Positions 37,545 through 47,250 of a DNA stretch of 60,167 nucleotides are shown in pieces. The notes below the pieces were generated by a model, which did no database searches, was not told the DNA's origin, and was given only the letters and a program-made list of their open reading frames with translations. Source of the stretch: Cyanobacteria bacterium UBA11153. Its GTDB lineage: Bacteria; Cyanobacteriota; Cyanobacteriia; Cyanobacteriales; Coleofasciculaceae. Numbering within the stretch: position 1 is the first letter of the stretch; each line of letters begins with the position of its first letter. Both the position numbers and the translations under genes were made by a program. Where the stretch lies: the NCBI GenBank assembly GCA_003511885.1, contig DOIX01000362.1, positions 5,109-65,275 of the forward strand, written 5' to 3'.

Positions 37545-39761
37545 ATGGAATCGAAACAGTATGTAGAAGATATAGATTTTCAGAAGTATTGGCTGATTCT
37601 GAAACGGCGTTGGCTACCAGCGACGATGGTATTTTTGCTCTCCATCGGAGTGGCAGTTGGGGTAGCATATACGAGGCAACCAATCTATGAAGCCGGAGGA
37701 AAACTCCTGTTGCAGAAGAAAAATAAAACCTCTGCCCTAGTCACAAAAGCAGGAGAAAAAATAGGAGAATTAGATAGTCTTAATGCCTTCATCAATACTC
37801 CTCTAGATACAGAAGCACAAGTTATTACATCTCTGCCTTTAATCCAAAAAACCATAGAGAGACTCAACTTAAAAACGGAAAATGGCAGTCCCATTAAACC
37901 AGAAAATCTCCTGGGAAGACTTACGGTGAAAGGACTAAAAGGAACCGACGTGATGACGGTTTCTGTTAAAAGTCAAAAACCTAAAGAAGCTGCGGCTATT
38001 GTCAATAAACTAATGGAGGTATATTTAGAAAATAATATCCAGACAAATCGATCTGAGGCTGTAGCTGCGCGTAAATTTATCGAACGGCAGTTGCCGAAAA
38101 CTGAGTCTACGGTTCGTCAAGCTGAAGCCGCATTACGCCGCTTTAAAGAAGAAAATAATATTGTTGCTATCGAAGAGGAAGCAAAATCAGCCGTACAAGC
38201 GATGGCAGAATTAGATAGCAAGCTTTCCCAAACCAAGTCCAATCTAGAAGATGCAACAGCGAGATCGATTGCCATACAAAATCAACTTAATCTGAATGAA
38301 AATGAAGCGGTAGCCTTAAATTCATTAAGTCAATCTCGTGCTGTTCAGCAGATACTTGTAGATATTGAACAAATCGAAGCACAACTAACTGTGCAGCGGA
38401 CTCGATATCAGGAAGAACACCCCATTATCCAAAATCTGAAACGTCGAGAAGATGCTCAAAAATCACTACTTCAAGAACGGATTAGTAAGGTGTTGGGAAC
38501 GGGAGAAATATTGCCTACAGAGAATTTACAGATCGGAGATCTCAAAGAGAGCATGACCAAAGATTTGGTCAAAGCTGAAGTGGAACGCTTGGGTTTTGTG
38601 AGGCAAGCAGCTTATCTCGAACGGGCAAAGTTAGCCTATCAACAACGGGCTAACCTTTTACCCAGATTGCAGGAAGGATTGCGAGATTTTGAACGACAAT
38701 TGGGAGCAGCCCAATCGACTTATGAAATTCTTTTAAGAAATTACCAAGATGTCAGAATAGCGGAAAATCAAAATGTAGGTAATGCTGATATACTTGCCAG
38801 GGCATTAGTTCCAGAAGATCCGGTAAGTCCTAAAAAAAAGTTGATATTAGGTGGTGGAATTATCGCTGGAAGCCTCCTTTACATTATTGTGGCGTTTGTT
38901 CTGGATTTGATGGACCCATCAATTAAAACAGCCAAAGAGGTAAGGCAGTTATTTAGATATACCTGGTTGGGGATGATTCCTAACTTAAGGAAAAAAGGTT
39001 TATTGAGTCGGCGAAAATCTGATGGAGACATTCCTCAACTTCCGGTGAGAGATGCTCCCCACGCAATTGTTAGTGAAGCTTACCGCATGCTGGAAGCAAA
39101 TTTGAAATTCTTAAGTCCAGATAAAATGCTGAAGGTGATTGTGGTAACCAGTTCGGTATCCAGGGAGGGAAAGTCTACAGTATCGGCTAATTTAGCAGCA
39201 GCTATGGCTCAATTGGGACGTAAAGTGTTATTAATTGATGCCGATATGCGCCATCCGATACAGCATCATATTTGGGATTTAGCGAATGCAATGGGATTGA
39301 GCGAAGTTATTGTTAATCACGCTGAATTTAAGGATGCGGTGCGAGAGGTAACGGATAATTTAGATGTCCTCCCTTCTGGTGCGATCCCCCCTAACTCATT
39401 AGCTCTTTTGAACTCCAAAAGAATGGCATTCTTAGTTGATGACTTTGCCAAAACCTACGATTTTGTAATTTTTGATACGCCACCACTAGTTTTGACGGCT
39501 GATGCCATTACTTTGGGCAAAATGACAGATGGTATTTTATTAGTATCTAGACCAGGAGTTATCGATCGGGTTAGCGCTTCTGCCTCTAATGAATTTTTAG
39601 TGAGATCTGGTCAGCAAGTTTTAGGATTAGTAGTGAATGGGGTGCGGATTGAAAATGAACCGGATAGTTATTTCCATCATGCTAAAATATACTACAAGGG
39701 AGAGGAAATATCTGGTAAATTAAAGCAGGACAATAGGATTAAAAATTTATCTAAATTTTAA
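37545..39761 (+). CDS. wzc: Polysaccharide co-polymerase with C-terminal BY-kinase domain (Wzc-like)
   Basis: Wzc-type proteins control chain length and couple polymerisation to export through tyrosine autophosphorylation. The 738-residue protein has a Wzz-type N-terminus (FQKYWLILKRRWLPATMVFL, membrane helix at about 22-44), a long coiled-coil periplasmic region (about 150-400), and a second membrane helix at about 430-455. The cytoplasmic kinase has Walker A SSVSREGKST (about 536-545), Walker A' VLLIDADMRHP (about 562) and Walker B FVIFDTPPL (about 641). The C-terminus has only a few Tyr (SYFHHAKIYYKGEE), fewer than the proteobacterial tyrosine cluster. It is followed 17 bases later by the wza-like gene. 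Confidence 0.93.
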   Translation: MESKQYVEDIDFQKYWLILKRRWLPATMVFLLSIGVAVGVAYTRQPIYEAGGKLLLQKKNKTSALVTKAGEKIGELDSLNAFINTPLDTEAQVITSLPLIQKTIERLNLKTENGSPIKPENLLGRLTVKGLKGTDVMTVSVKSQKPKEAAAIVNKLMEVYLENNIQTNRSEAVAARKFIERQLPKTESTVRQAEAALRRFKEENNIVAIEEEAKSAVQAMAELDSKLSQTKSNLEDATARSIAIQNQLNLNENEAVALNSLSQSRAVQQILVDIEQIEAQLTVQRTRYQEEHPIIQNLKRREDAQKSLLQERISKVLGTGEILPTENLQIGDLKESMTKDLVKAEVERLGFVRQAAYLERAKLAYQQRANLLPRLQEGLRDFERQLGAAQSTYEILLRNYQDVRIAENQNVGNADILARALVPEDPVSPKKKLILGGGIIAGSLLYIIVAFVLDLMDPSIKTAKEVRQLFRYTWLGMIPNLRKKGLLSRRKSDGDIPQLPVRDAPHAIVSEAYRMLEANLKFLSPDKMLKVIVVTSSVSREGKSTVSANLAAAMAQLGRKVLLIDADMRHPIQHHIWDLANAMGLSEVIVNHAEFKDAVREVTDNLDVLPSGAIPPNSLALLNSKRMAFLVDDFAKTYDFVIFDTPPLVLTADAITLGKMTDGILLVSRPGVIDRVSASASNEFLVRSGQQVLGLVVNGVRIENEPDSYFHHAKIYYKGEEISGKLKQDNRIKNLSKF

Positions 39762-39778
39762 GGATAACGGGGTGTAAA

Positions 39779-40978
39779 ATGCTTGTGTTAAATTGGGATC
39801 GATTGAGGTTGATTTATTTATCCGTTTTAGCAGTGCTGGTCGGAGTAGAAATGGTGTATCCATTGAAGATATTAGCCCAAATTCCTACATTTGATGAGAC
39901 AGAAGATCGAATTCCCAGAGTTGATCCATCTGAGGGACAATTACCAATAATTACACCGCTAATCCCCATAAATGTGCCAATAAATACACCAATTGATATA
40001 CCTGTGGATAGGAATACCCAATTACCCAGCCCCGGGACAGGATTTGTAACTTCTGGCTATATTTTAGGACCGGGTGACCAAATCCAAATTACAGTATTTG
40101 ACTATGACGAGTTTAATGGCTCGAAGGTAATTTTGCCAGATGGAACGATCGCATTCCCATTAGTTGGCAGCGTGATGGCAGCCAATCGCACGATACCAGA
40201 TTTGACTAGGGAAGTCACGATCCGCTTGAAAAAATGGGTGACTAATCCTCTAGTCGCCATCGCATTAACTAAACCTAGACCATTGCGAATTAATGTAGCC
40301 GGAGAAGTGCAGCGCCCAGGACCGCTTCAATTGAGTAGCGAAACTGTATTCCTCAATAATGCTGGTGCAGGTACGATTAACAGTCGCTCGCCAACTGTAA
40401 GTGGGGCGTTATTAGGAGCAGGAGGAGTAACCCGCAATGCGGACTTGCGCCGAGTTGTCCTGAAACGCTATAGTCCCACGGGAAATCATCCCACCATAAT
40501 TATTAATCTCTGGGATGCTGTTGTATCAGAAAATGTAGCACCTGACCCAGTTTTGCAAGATGGAGACTCAATTTTTGTACCCCGTTTAGAAGAAGGAGAA
40601 TCACTCGATCGCAGATTATTATCGAGATCGAGTATTGCCCCGACAACAGTAAGAGTGCGAGTAGTTGGGGAAGTGAAAAAGCCTGGAGAGTTAGAAGTTA
40701 CTCCCAATAGCTCATTATCCAGCGCCGTTGCGATCGCAGGTGGTCCAACTGATAAGGCGAAATTGAGTCATGTCCAATTTATTCGGTTAAAAGACGATGG
40801 CACCATCGAACAGCAGGTTGTCGATCTCACAGACTTAAACGATATTTACCAAATTCAAGATGGCGATGTGATTCTTGTACCAAAAAGTCGCACATCGACT
40901 GGGTTAGATTTTGCCATTAATTTGGTTAATCCTTTGAATTTTTTGGTGAATTTGTATCGGGCAATAACAGGTCAATAA
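39779..40978 (+). CDS. wza: Polysaccharide export protein (Wza-like)
   Basis: This is the outer-membrane exporter component of Wzy-type systems. The 399-residue protein has an N-terminal hydrophobic segment (LIYLSVLAVLVGVEMVY), probably a signal peptide, without a lipobox Cys. A Pro/Ile-rich linker (ITPLIPINVPINTPIDIPV) follows. The Poly_export domain starts at YILGPGDQIQITVFDYDEF (about 93), and two SLBB domains lie at about 165-270 (INVAGEVQRPGPLQL) and 290-365 (VRVVGEVKKPGELEV). Cyanobacterial Wza-like proteins share this layout. It is translated 17 bases after the co-polymerase/kinase gene; the pair is a functional unit with the Wzy-like gene downstream. Confidence 0.93.
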   Translation: MLVLNWDRLRLIYLSVLAVLVGVEMVYPLKILAQIPTFDETEDRIPRVDPSEGQLPIITPLIPINVPINTPIDIPVDRNTQLPSPGTGFVTSGYILGPGDQIQITVFDYDEFNGSKVILPDGTIAFPLVGSVMAANRTIPDLTREVTIRLKKWVTNPLVAIALTKPRPLRINVAGEVQRPGPLQLSSETVFLNNAGAGTINSRSPTVSGALLGAGGVTRNADLRRVVLKRYSPTGNHPTIIINLWDAVVSENVAPDPVLQDGDSIFVPRLEEGESLDRRLLSRSSIAPTTVRVRVVGEVKKPGELEVTPNSSLSSAVAIAGGPTDKAKLSHVQFIRLKDDGTIEQQVVDLTDLNDIYQIQDGDVILVPKSRTSTGLDFAINLVNPLNFLVNLYRAITGQ

Positions 40979-41020
40979 AAGAGTAAATCAAATGGCTAAT
41001 TATTAAATCAATACAGAGTT

Positions 41021-42373
41021 ATGAACGAACTCATCAAGTGGGCTGAACCTAAATTCGCAGTGTTAGCTTTGCTCATTTTCACAGGAGTTTTAGATATACC
41101 AAGCTATAACAGCTTATCAGATGGAGTCGCTAAAGGTGCTGCTGGTGCTATCGCTTCAGGTTCTCCATTTGAACCTCTGACGAAGCTCTTGAGGTATGGG
41201 ATCTATCTGGCTACCATTTTACTAATTATCGCTAGGTTTAAAAGTGTAGTTCGACCAGCAATGAGAGATCCCTTTTTATGGGCTTTAGTAGGGCTTGCTC
41301 TCATGTCATTTATTTGGTCTGATTTCCCAGACATATCCCGAAAAGAAGGATTCCTCACATTACTAATTACCTTGTTCGGTCTCTACTTAGCTTCGCGCTA
41401 TACATTGAATGAGCAACTTCGGATTGTTGCATGGACAACAGGGATAGCTGTCGTGTTTAGTTTATTGTATACTCTTGCTTTGCCAGGTTGGGGTATCGAG
41501 CAAGGTATTCATGCAGGAGCATGGCGAGGACCATTGGTGCAAAAAAACCTTTTTGCCCGCTTGATGGCGATCTGTGGGCTACCGCTTTTATTGAGTACCA
41601 ATAAAACTCATAAATACCGTTACATTATCTGGACTATTTTTGGTCTGGCAGTTATGCAGCTTTTGTTTTCAGATTCAAAAACTGCATTAGTTGCCTTTCT
41701 CACATTAATAATTCTCTTGCCTTTTTATCAGGCTTTGGGATGGGCAAATTCTACAACTATTCCGATCTTGATTACCATTGTGTTATTGGGTGCAAGTGGA
41801 GGGACTTGGTTGATCTCAAATTGGGAGTCTTTTCTTACTGGTCTTGGTAGGGATACCACTCTTACTGGTCGTACAGATATTTGGGCAGCAGTCATTGATA
41901 AAATTCGCGAGCAACCTTGGTTAGGTTATGGGTATAAAGCATTTTGGCAAGCTGGAGGAGGACAAGATTATGTTTGGTATGTCTTTCGCTTTGCCATCTT
42001 TACGGCTCACAATGGATATATAGACTTAACAGCTCAACTTGGCTTATTAGGACTATCGTGTTTTGTTCTCAGTTTTATCACCGCATATATGCGGGCGCTC
42101 GCTTGGATCCGATTGGGAAAAACATCAGAATGGCTGTGGCCAATCACCTATCTGACATTTATATTCATGTATAACCAAAGTGAAAGTACTAATATAGAAA
42201 CTAATTCTTTCTTTTGGATATTGTACGTGGCTGTCACTCTATCTATGGGATACGTTCAGATGGTAGATCCCGATCGAGAAGAATTGGCATTGTCGGAAAA
42301 CGAAAAGTTAGTACCAGATGAGATAACATACCCTTATCAACCGAGATTTATCAAAAAAGCAATAGACTTATGA
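41021..42373 (+). CDS. O-antigen ligase/polymerase family protein (Wzy-like)
   Basis: The 450-residue integral membrane protein has about 11 hydrophobic helices and the family's large external loop region, with GRTDIWAAVIDKIREQPWLG preceding YGYKAF and, after the loop, FTAHNGYIDLTAQLGLLG. In the Wzy pathway it links repeat units on undecaprenyl diphosphate at the periplasmic face; WaaL-type ligases have the same fold, so polymerase is inferred from the wzc-wza neighbourhood. Its stop overlaps the next start (ATGA, 42370-42373), so the methyltransferase is translationally coupled. Confidence 0.88.
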   Translation: MNELIKWAEPKFAVLALLIFTGVLDIPSYNSLSDGVAKGAAGAIASGSPFEPLTKLLRYGIYLATILLIIARFKSVVRPAMRDPFLWALVGLALMSFIWSDFPDISRKEGFLTLLITLFGLYLASRYTLNEQLRIVAWTTGIAVVFSLLYTLALPGWGIEQGIHAGAWRGPLVQKNLFARLMAICGLPLLLSTNKTHKYRYIIWTIFGLAVMQLLFSDSKTALVAFLTLIILLPFYQALGWANSTTIPILITIVLLGASGGTWLISNWESFLTGLGRDTTLTGRTDIWAAVIDKIREQPWLGYGYKAFWQAGGGQDYVWYVFRFAIFTAHNGYIDLTAQLGLLGLSCFVLSFITAYMRALAWIRLGKTSEWLWPITYLTFIFMYNQSESTNIETNSFFWILYVAVTLSMGYVQMVDPDREELALSENEKLVPDEITYPYQPRFIKKAIDL

Positions 42374-43359
42374 TCGAAACACTTAAACTAACAGAAAGTA
42401 CGCAAGAACAGCTTTGCTGCCCTATTTGTCACTCTAAGTTACTTGAGGAAGCAGAAATATTTCTCTGTACCAATAGCCAATGCCAAGCCAAGTTTCCAAT
42501 CGTCGATCGAATTCCGGTATTAATTAACGAATCCGCCAGTATTTTTTCTCTTCGGGATTTTGTCGATCGCCAAAATACAACTTTCAATATCACTCCCACA
42601 TCAAAAATCAAGCGTATTTTGGTAAATTTAGTTCCTCAAAACTCTGTGAATATTCAGGGATCAAAAAATTATAAAATATTGACGGAGTTACTGCTAAAGC
42701 AAAGTGAGAAACCTAAAGTGTTAGTTCTTGGTGGAGGTATATTAGGGCAAGGAATGGAAGCGCTTGCATCAGTTCCATCAATTGATATTATTGCGAGTGA
42801 TGTTTCCTTTGGGCCGGAAACATCATTAATCTGCGATGCCCATGATATTCCCTTTAAAGATAAATCATTTGATGGGGTAATTGCCCAAGCTGTCCTGGAA
42901 CATGTGGTCGATCCCATTCGTTGTGTAGAGGAAATCCATCGAGTTCTCAAAGACAATGGTCTCGTTTATGCCGAAACGCCGTTTATGCAACAAGTTCACA
43001 TGGGCAGATATGATTTCACCCGCTTCACTCACTTAGGACATCGGCGATTATTCCGCAAGTTTGAAGAAGTTTGTAGTGGTGTAGGGTGCGGTTCTGGTAT
43101 GGCTTTATCCTGGGCTTACCAATACTTTCTTTTGAGTTTTTTTAAAAGTCAAGTTGCACAAGAATTTGCGATCGCATTCGCTCGAATAACATCATTTTGG
43201 TTAAAATACTTTGACTATTATTTAGTGAATAAACCAGGAACATTTGATGGAGCATCTGCTTATTATTTTCTGGGAAGAAAGAGCGATTGCGTTCTCAGCG
43301 ATCGCGATTTAATCAAAATGTACAAAGGCATCAGAGGTGGCATATCCCCAGAGTTTTAA
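42370..43359 (+). CDS. SAM-dependent methyltransferase with N-terminal zinc-ribbon
   Basis: The 329-residue protein starts with a Trm112-like zinc ribbon (CCPICHSK ... LCTNSQCQAKFP, then IVDRIPVLI), followed by a class I methyltransferase fold: VLVLGGGILGQGME (motif I, about 117), DAHDIPFKDKSFDGVIAQAV (motifs II-III) and LEHVVDPIRCVEEIHRVLKD, the Methyltransf_11 pattern. It probably methylates a sugar hydroxyl or similar group of the exopolysaccharide precursor in the cytoplasm. The start overlaps the stop of the Wzy-like gene by four bases. Confidence 0.88.
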   Translation: MIETLKLTESTQEQLCCPICHSKLLEEAEIFLCTNSQCQAKFPIVDRIPVLINESASIFSLRDFVDRQNTTFNITPTSKIKRILVNLVPQNSVNIQGSKNYKILTELLLKQSEKPKVLVLGGGILGQGMEALASVPSIDIIASDVSFGPETSLICDAHDIPFKDKSFDGVIAQAVLEHVVDPIRCVEEIHRVLKDNGLVYAETPFMQQVHMGRYDFTRFTHLGHRRLFRKFEEVCSGVGCGSGMALSWAYQYFLLSFFKSQVAQEFAIAFARITSFWLKYFDYYLVNKPGTFDGASAYYFLGRKSDCVLSDRDLIKMYKGIRGGISPEF

Positions 43360-43401
43360 CCCTTTTTGGATCTGAAAATCATCAATTGAGGAGAATTAAA
43401 T

Positions 43402-44496
43402 GTGTCAAAACTAGCCATTTTTCACCCTAATATCGAGGGAGGAGGAGCAGAAAGAGTACTTGTCAATTTAATCAGTGGATTGGTAGAACATGGTGTAAAT
43501 ATAGACTTAGTTTTAGTTCAGGCCAAAGGTGCTTTCCTCTCTCTAATACCACCAGAAGTGCGAGTGGTTGACTTGGGGGTTAAGCGACTGATACTCTGTA
43601 TTCCAGCCTTGGTACGCTACCTGAAACAGGAACGTCCTACCTGCTTACTTTCGGCATTTGAAGACACGAATTTAGTCGCACTGTGGAGTAGGAGTCTGGC
43701 TGGCGTATCTACCCGATTAGTAGCCAGCATACACAATACCCTATCCTGGGAATCACAAATCACAACCCAAGGAATAAAACGACAAATTAGTCCTTATTTA
43801 GCACGTTGGTTTTACCCTCAAGCGGAGGCAATTATTACGGTATCTCAAGGAGTAGCTGATGATTTACTACTGATGGGTTTTTCTTCAAAAAAAATGCAAG
43901 TAATTTACAATCCTGTCATTACCCCAGAGCTATTTAAAAAAGTCGCAGAACCGCTCCATCATCCTTGGTTTGAATCTGGTTCGCCACCAGTTATTTTAGG
44001 CGTAGGACGCTTAGAAAAACAGAAAGATTTCCCCACACTAGTGAGAGCTTTTGCTCGAGTACAGCAGAAGCGTTCCGCTCGATTAATGATTCTGGGGGAA
44101 GGGGAAGAACGAGATCATCTTGAAGCTTTAGTCCAGGAATTGAGGATTGGCGATTGCGTCGCCTTGCCAGGGTTTGTCCCAAATCCATACCCCTATATGG
44201 CAAAATCGGCAGTCTTCGTACTCTCATCTTTATTTGAGGGATTACCCACTGTCTTGATTGAAGCAATGGCAACTGGAACTCGACTAGTTTCTACTGACTG
44301 CAAGAGTGGACCCAATGAGATTCTGGCAAACGGGAAATATGGCTCTCTAGTACCTGTGGGAGATAGCAAGAGTTTAGGAGAGGCGATCGCGAGTACATTA
44401 GAGAAACCTCCAGAGTCTAGCTTGCTTCAGCAAAGGGCTGCTGAGTTTTCACTAGAAAAAGCTGTAACCCAGTATTTACAGGTATTGCAACTATAG
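43402..44496 (+). CDS. GT4-family glycosyltransferase
   Basis: The 364-residue GT-B transferase has IFHPNIEGGGAERVLVNLI at its N-terminus, a typical GT4 acceptor-side motif of the WbpH/PglA-like group, then IITVSQGVADDLL, VIYNPVITPEL, VILGVGRLEKQKDFPTLVRA and the donor motif SSLFEGLPTVLIEAMATGTRLV. The start is a GTG (43402) with GAGGAG about eight bases upstream; the ATG two bases earlier is in another frame. Its job is sugar transfer in repeat-unit assembly; the sugar is unknown. Confidence 0.92.
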   Translation: MSKLAIFHPNIEGGGAERVLVNLISGLVEHGVNIDLVLVQAKGAFLSLIPPEVRVVDLGVKRLILCIPALVRYLKQERPTCLLSAFEDTNLVALWSRSLAGVSTRLVASIHNTLSWESQITTQGIKRQISPYLARWFYPQAEAIITVSQGVADDLLLMGFSSKKMQVIYNPVITPELFKKVAEPLHHPWFESGSPPVILGVGRLEKQKDFPTLVRAFARVQQKRSARLMILGEGEERDHLEALVQELRIGDCVALPGFVPNPYPYMAKSAVFVLSSLFEGLPTVLIEAMATGTRLVSTDCKSGPNEILANGKYGSLVPVGDSKSLGEAIASTLEKPPESSLLQQRAAEFSLEKAVTQYLQVLQL

Positions 44497-44552
44497 CCGC
44501 TTTCATTTGCACATACCACATCCCAACCCATTCTGAATAAGCAAGCATCACA

Positions 44553-46271
44553 ATGGCACAACAACGTCATCCAGGGACATCCAACTCCGTCAGCCAAATT
44601 TTAAGTCGCTCCAGCTATATCTGGCTACCTTTGTCGATCGCAATCCTGTTTGCTGCTCCCAGCATCACCTTTATGTTGCCCTCCCCCACATCTTACCTGG
44701 CAGAGGAGTATCAACCATTTCAGGCACTAGAGTTCTGGGGAACCAAGGGTCAGGCATATCACAAGTATGGACCTTTAGGAAACTTTTTACTGGCACCAGG
44801 CTATGGGATATCCCTTGCCTATTGGTATCTAAAGGGAACCTTCTCCACCCCATCGACAACATTTCCCTATGGCTTTGAGAAACCCCTCGAGCAGATTAGC
44901 TTCCTCATCTTCCAGAGTCGGGTGATTTTCTTAATCGCGTCTGTGGCACTGCTAGGATACTTTGTTCGCAATCTGCGGTTGATTACACAACACAAAGTCG
45001 CCATCTTTTTTGCCTTCCTATTCTGCATCGCCACAAACTACCCCGCCATTTCCATCCTACCAAGCACCAGACCTGACAGTCTGATGCTAGCATTCGGCGC
45101 GGCGGCATTAGGGGTTTACTTGCAGATCGTCTATTTAGGTTTAACCCCACTCAGAGGTTTATGGCTTTCACTCTTTGCTGTTTGTGCTGTTACCAGCAAG
45201 GAAATGATTGGTCCGATGTTTATCCTTCCCTACCTGGCAATTGGGCTGGTTGGCTGGCGGGCAACTCGAGATAGCGCACAGGAGCGAAGGCAGTTCCTGA
45301 TATCTGTTGGAGCTACCCTGGTGACGGCAATAGTGGTATATGCTCTGTTGAATGTGGTATACGCACCTGTCATTTGGTGGCAGCGGATTTATTACTGGTT
45401 ATTCGGCGAAGGGATAGACAGTGCTACTTGGGGCGGACTCGAATCTGGTGCGATTACCCTCGTAGATTACATCTGGATCATTGGCAAAACTGTACTCAAT
45501 AATCTCGGCCCTGGGGGAATTATTGTGGCACTTCTATCTGTTATTGCTCTTGTGCTAATACAACCAAATCGTTGGTTGCTCCTGTCACTGCCATTTATCA
45601 GTATGGTGGCAATTGGTTTGGCTCCCATCGGTTATGCCAGAGATCGATTCTACATCCTCGCGGCTCTCTCTCTAGTGCCGATGGTGACAGCAGGTCTGGC
45701 GGCATTATACGATCGAGCTGGAACGCTAGTACGTCTGCGCTGGCTGACGGTAGCTTTGGCAATTCCAGCGCTGATCAATCTTGTTTGGGGAACCTTTACC
45801 TGGCACGCCTTAACCATAAATCCCGATTTGATGATAGAGCAGCACGCCAAAGCTCATCTCTCACCAGGGACATCGTTGTATGTGCTTTTTCCTTATGCTA
45901 CAGTTCCAGGGAGGAGCCGACTCGATTGGCTTGGTTATTCACGAGATACTCGACCTCTCCAAGAAATTGTGGATGCTCCTCCTGCAACCAGGGCTGAGTG
46001 GCTCTACGCTACCACAGGTCAGATTTCCTTTGTTGAGAATTGTCGCCAGTTCCCAGCTCGCGCTCAAATGCTACAGAGACAAGCAGGGTTTAAGATCGAA
46101 ACTTGGTCGGGTATAGAGGGATTAGGCTACTCGAAAGTTGAAGTTCTAGATCTCAAAACACCGTCTTGGTTTGTATTTGACTGGATGCCTGTTGTGCAAG
46201 GACTGCGCGAGAGAAACACGGTGTTGGTTTTTCACAAGATCCCATCCAAAATTCCCACAGAATCAAAGTAG
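44553..46271 (+). CDS. Multi-spanning membrane protein, GT-C/GT39-like
   Basis: The 572-residue protein has roughly 10-12 membrane helices, starting at about residue 27. Its first outside loop is YLAEEYQPFQALEFWGTKGQ, rich in acidic residues as in lipid-linked-sugar GT-C transferases (PMT/GT39), where an Asp/Glu in the first loop is catalytic. A hydrophilic C-terminal domain of about 150 residues follows (YSRDTRPLQEIVDAPPATR). I infer a polyprenyl-phosphate-sugar-dependent transferase modifying the polysaccharide, but the assignment rests on topology and position only. It lies between GT4 and GT2 genes in the exopolysaccharide run. Confidence 0.7.
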   Translation: MAQQRHPGTSNSVSQILSRSSYIWLPLSIAILFAAPSITFMLPSPTSYLAEEYQPFQALEFWGTKGQAYHKYGPLGNFLLAPGYGISLAYWYLKGTFSTPSTTFPYGFEKPLEQISFLIFQSRVIFLIASVALLGYFVRNLRLITQHKVAIFFAFLFCIATNYPAISILPSTRPDSLMLAFGAAALGVYLQIVYLGLTPLRGLWLSLFAVCAVTSKEMIGPMFILPYLAIGLVGWRATRDSAQERRQFLISVGATLVTAIVVYALLNVVYAPVIWWQRIYYWLFGEGIDSATWGGLESGAITLVDYIWIIGKTVLNNLGPGGIIVALLSVIALVLIQPNRWLLLSLPFISMVAIGLAPIGYARDRFYILAALSLVPMVTAGLAALYDRAGTLVRLRWLTVALAIPALINLVWGTFTWHALTINPDLMIEQHAKAHLSPGTSLYVLFPYATVPGRSRLDWLGYSRDTRPLQEIVDAPPATRAEWLYATTGQISFVENCRQFPARAQMLQRQAGFKIETWSGIEGLGYSKVEVLDLKTPSWFVFDWMPVVQGLRERNTVLVFHKIPSKIPTESK

Positions 46272-46297
46272 GCTATGAACTGGCTCCTTAGCAAATT

Positions 46298-47242
46298 ATG
46301 ACCGATTATCCTTTAGTTAGCATTCTCATCAACAACCACAACTACGAACAGTTTTTACCAGAGGCGATTGATAGCGCACTTAACCAAACTTATCCCCACA
46401 CTGAAGTAATTGTCGTAGACGATGGTTCCACTGATAAGTCTCGGGAAATTATCGCCCGATACGGGAATAAAATTATTCCTGTCTTCAAGCCAAATGGGGG
46501 ACAAGTTTCAGCATTCAATACTGGTTTTGCCACCAGTCGAGGGGATATTATTTGCTTTTTAGATTCCGACGATCTCTTTTTTCCCGAAAAAGTAGCAGCA
46601 GTTGTTGAAGCTTTCGATTCTTCCCAAGATTTAGGTTGGTGTTTCCATCCCCTCAAGTTTGTGGATATTCAGTTGACAGAGATTCAGGGAAACTCTTCTA
46701 TTCCCCAACGCCTTCATAACGCTTTAGTAACCGAGTACGATGTTAGAGGGAATATTCAACGGGGAAGACTGAGCCAGAAATTCCCATCCCCTTCTACCTC
46801 TGGTATTTCTTTAAAGCGATCCCTACTCGAATTGATTCTACCTATTCCTGAGAAAGACCAAAGTACATTACTTAATGAAGCATTTCTGATCTTTTCCTCA
46901 TTGGGGTTGAGTCGAGGTGTGGTTTTGCATCTAGACTTAGGGTTTTACCGGATACACGGTAGTAATGCTAATGCGATGACTCAAGACAAGCAGCGGCTAG
47001 CCAAAATTTGTATTCTTCACGCCTATTGGCTGCGAGAAAAATTCCCCTCATTTGCTAATTTTACTCATTGTTTAATGGGATTAGGTATAGGTGTTTATCA
47101 AGCCAATGGAGGTGTTAAAAAGGAATATCAGGAACTTGTTCAACGCTATCTATCATCAGTAACGCTCCGAGAGAAACTGGAAATATATGCTAGAGCTAAG
47201 TTTCAATATTTTAAAAATAAACTGATTCAGTTAAGGTTTTGA
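46298..47242 (+). CDS. GT2-family glycosyltransferase
   Basis: The 314-residue GT-A transferase begins PLVSILINNHNYEQFLPEAI and carries EVIVVDDGSTDKSREII, the nucleotide-binding Asp pair, and the metal-binding DSDD (FLDSDDLFF, about residue 92). GGQVSAFNTGF is the usual GT2 segment between them. It should be an inverting transferase at the cytoplasmic face. It is 26 bases after the GT-C-like gene and ends only eight bases from the oppositely transcribed flippase gene, leaving no room for a terminator between them. Confidence 0.93.
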   Translation: MTDYPLVSILINNHNYEQFLPEAIDSALNQTYPHTEVIVVDDGSTDKSREIIARYGNKIIPVFKPNGGQVSAFNTGFATSRGDIICFLDSDDLFFPEKVAAVVEAFDSSQDLGWCFHPLKFVDIQLTEIQGNSSIPQRLHNALVTEYDVRGNIQRGRLSQKFPSPSTSGISLKRSLLELILPIPEKDQSTLLNEAFLIFSSLGLSRGVVLHLDLGFYRIHGSNANAMTQDKQRLAKICILHAYWLREKFPSFANFTHCLMGLGIGVYQANGGVKKEYQELVQRYLSSVTLREKLEIYARAKFQYFKNKLIQLRF

Positions 47243-47250
47243 TTGGATTG

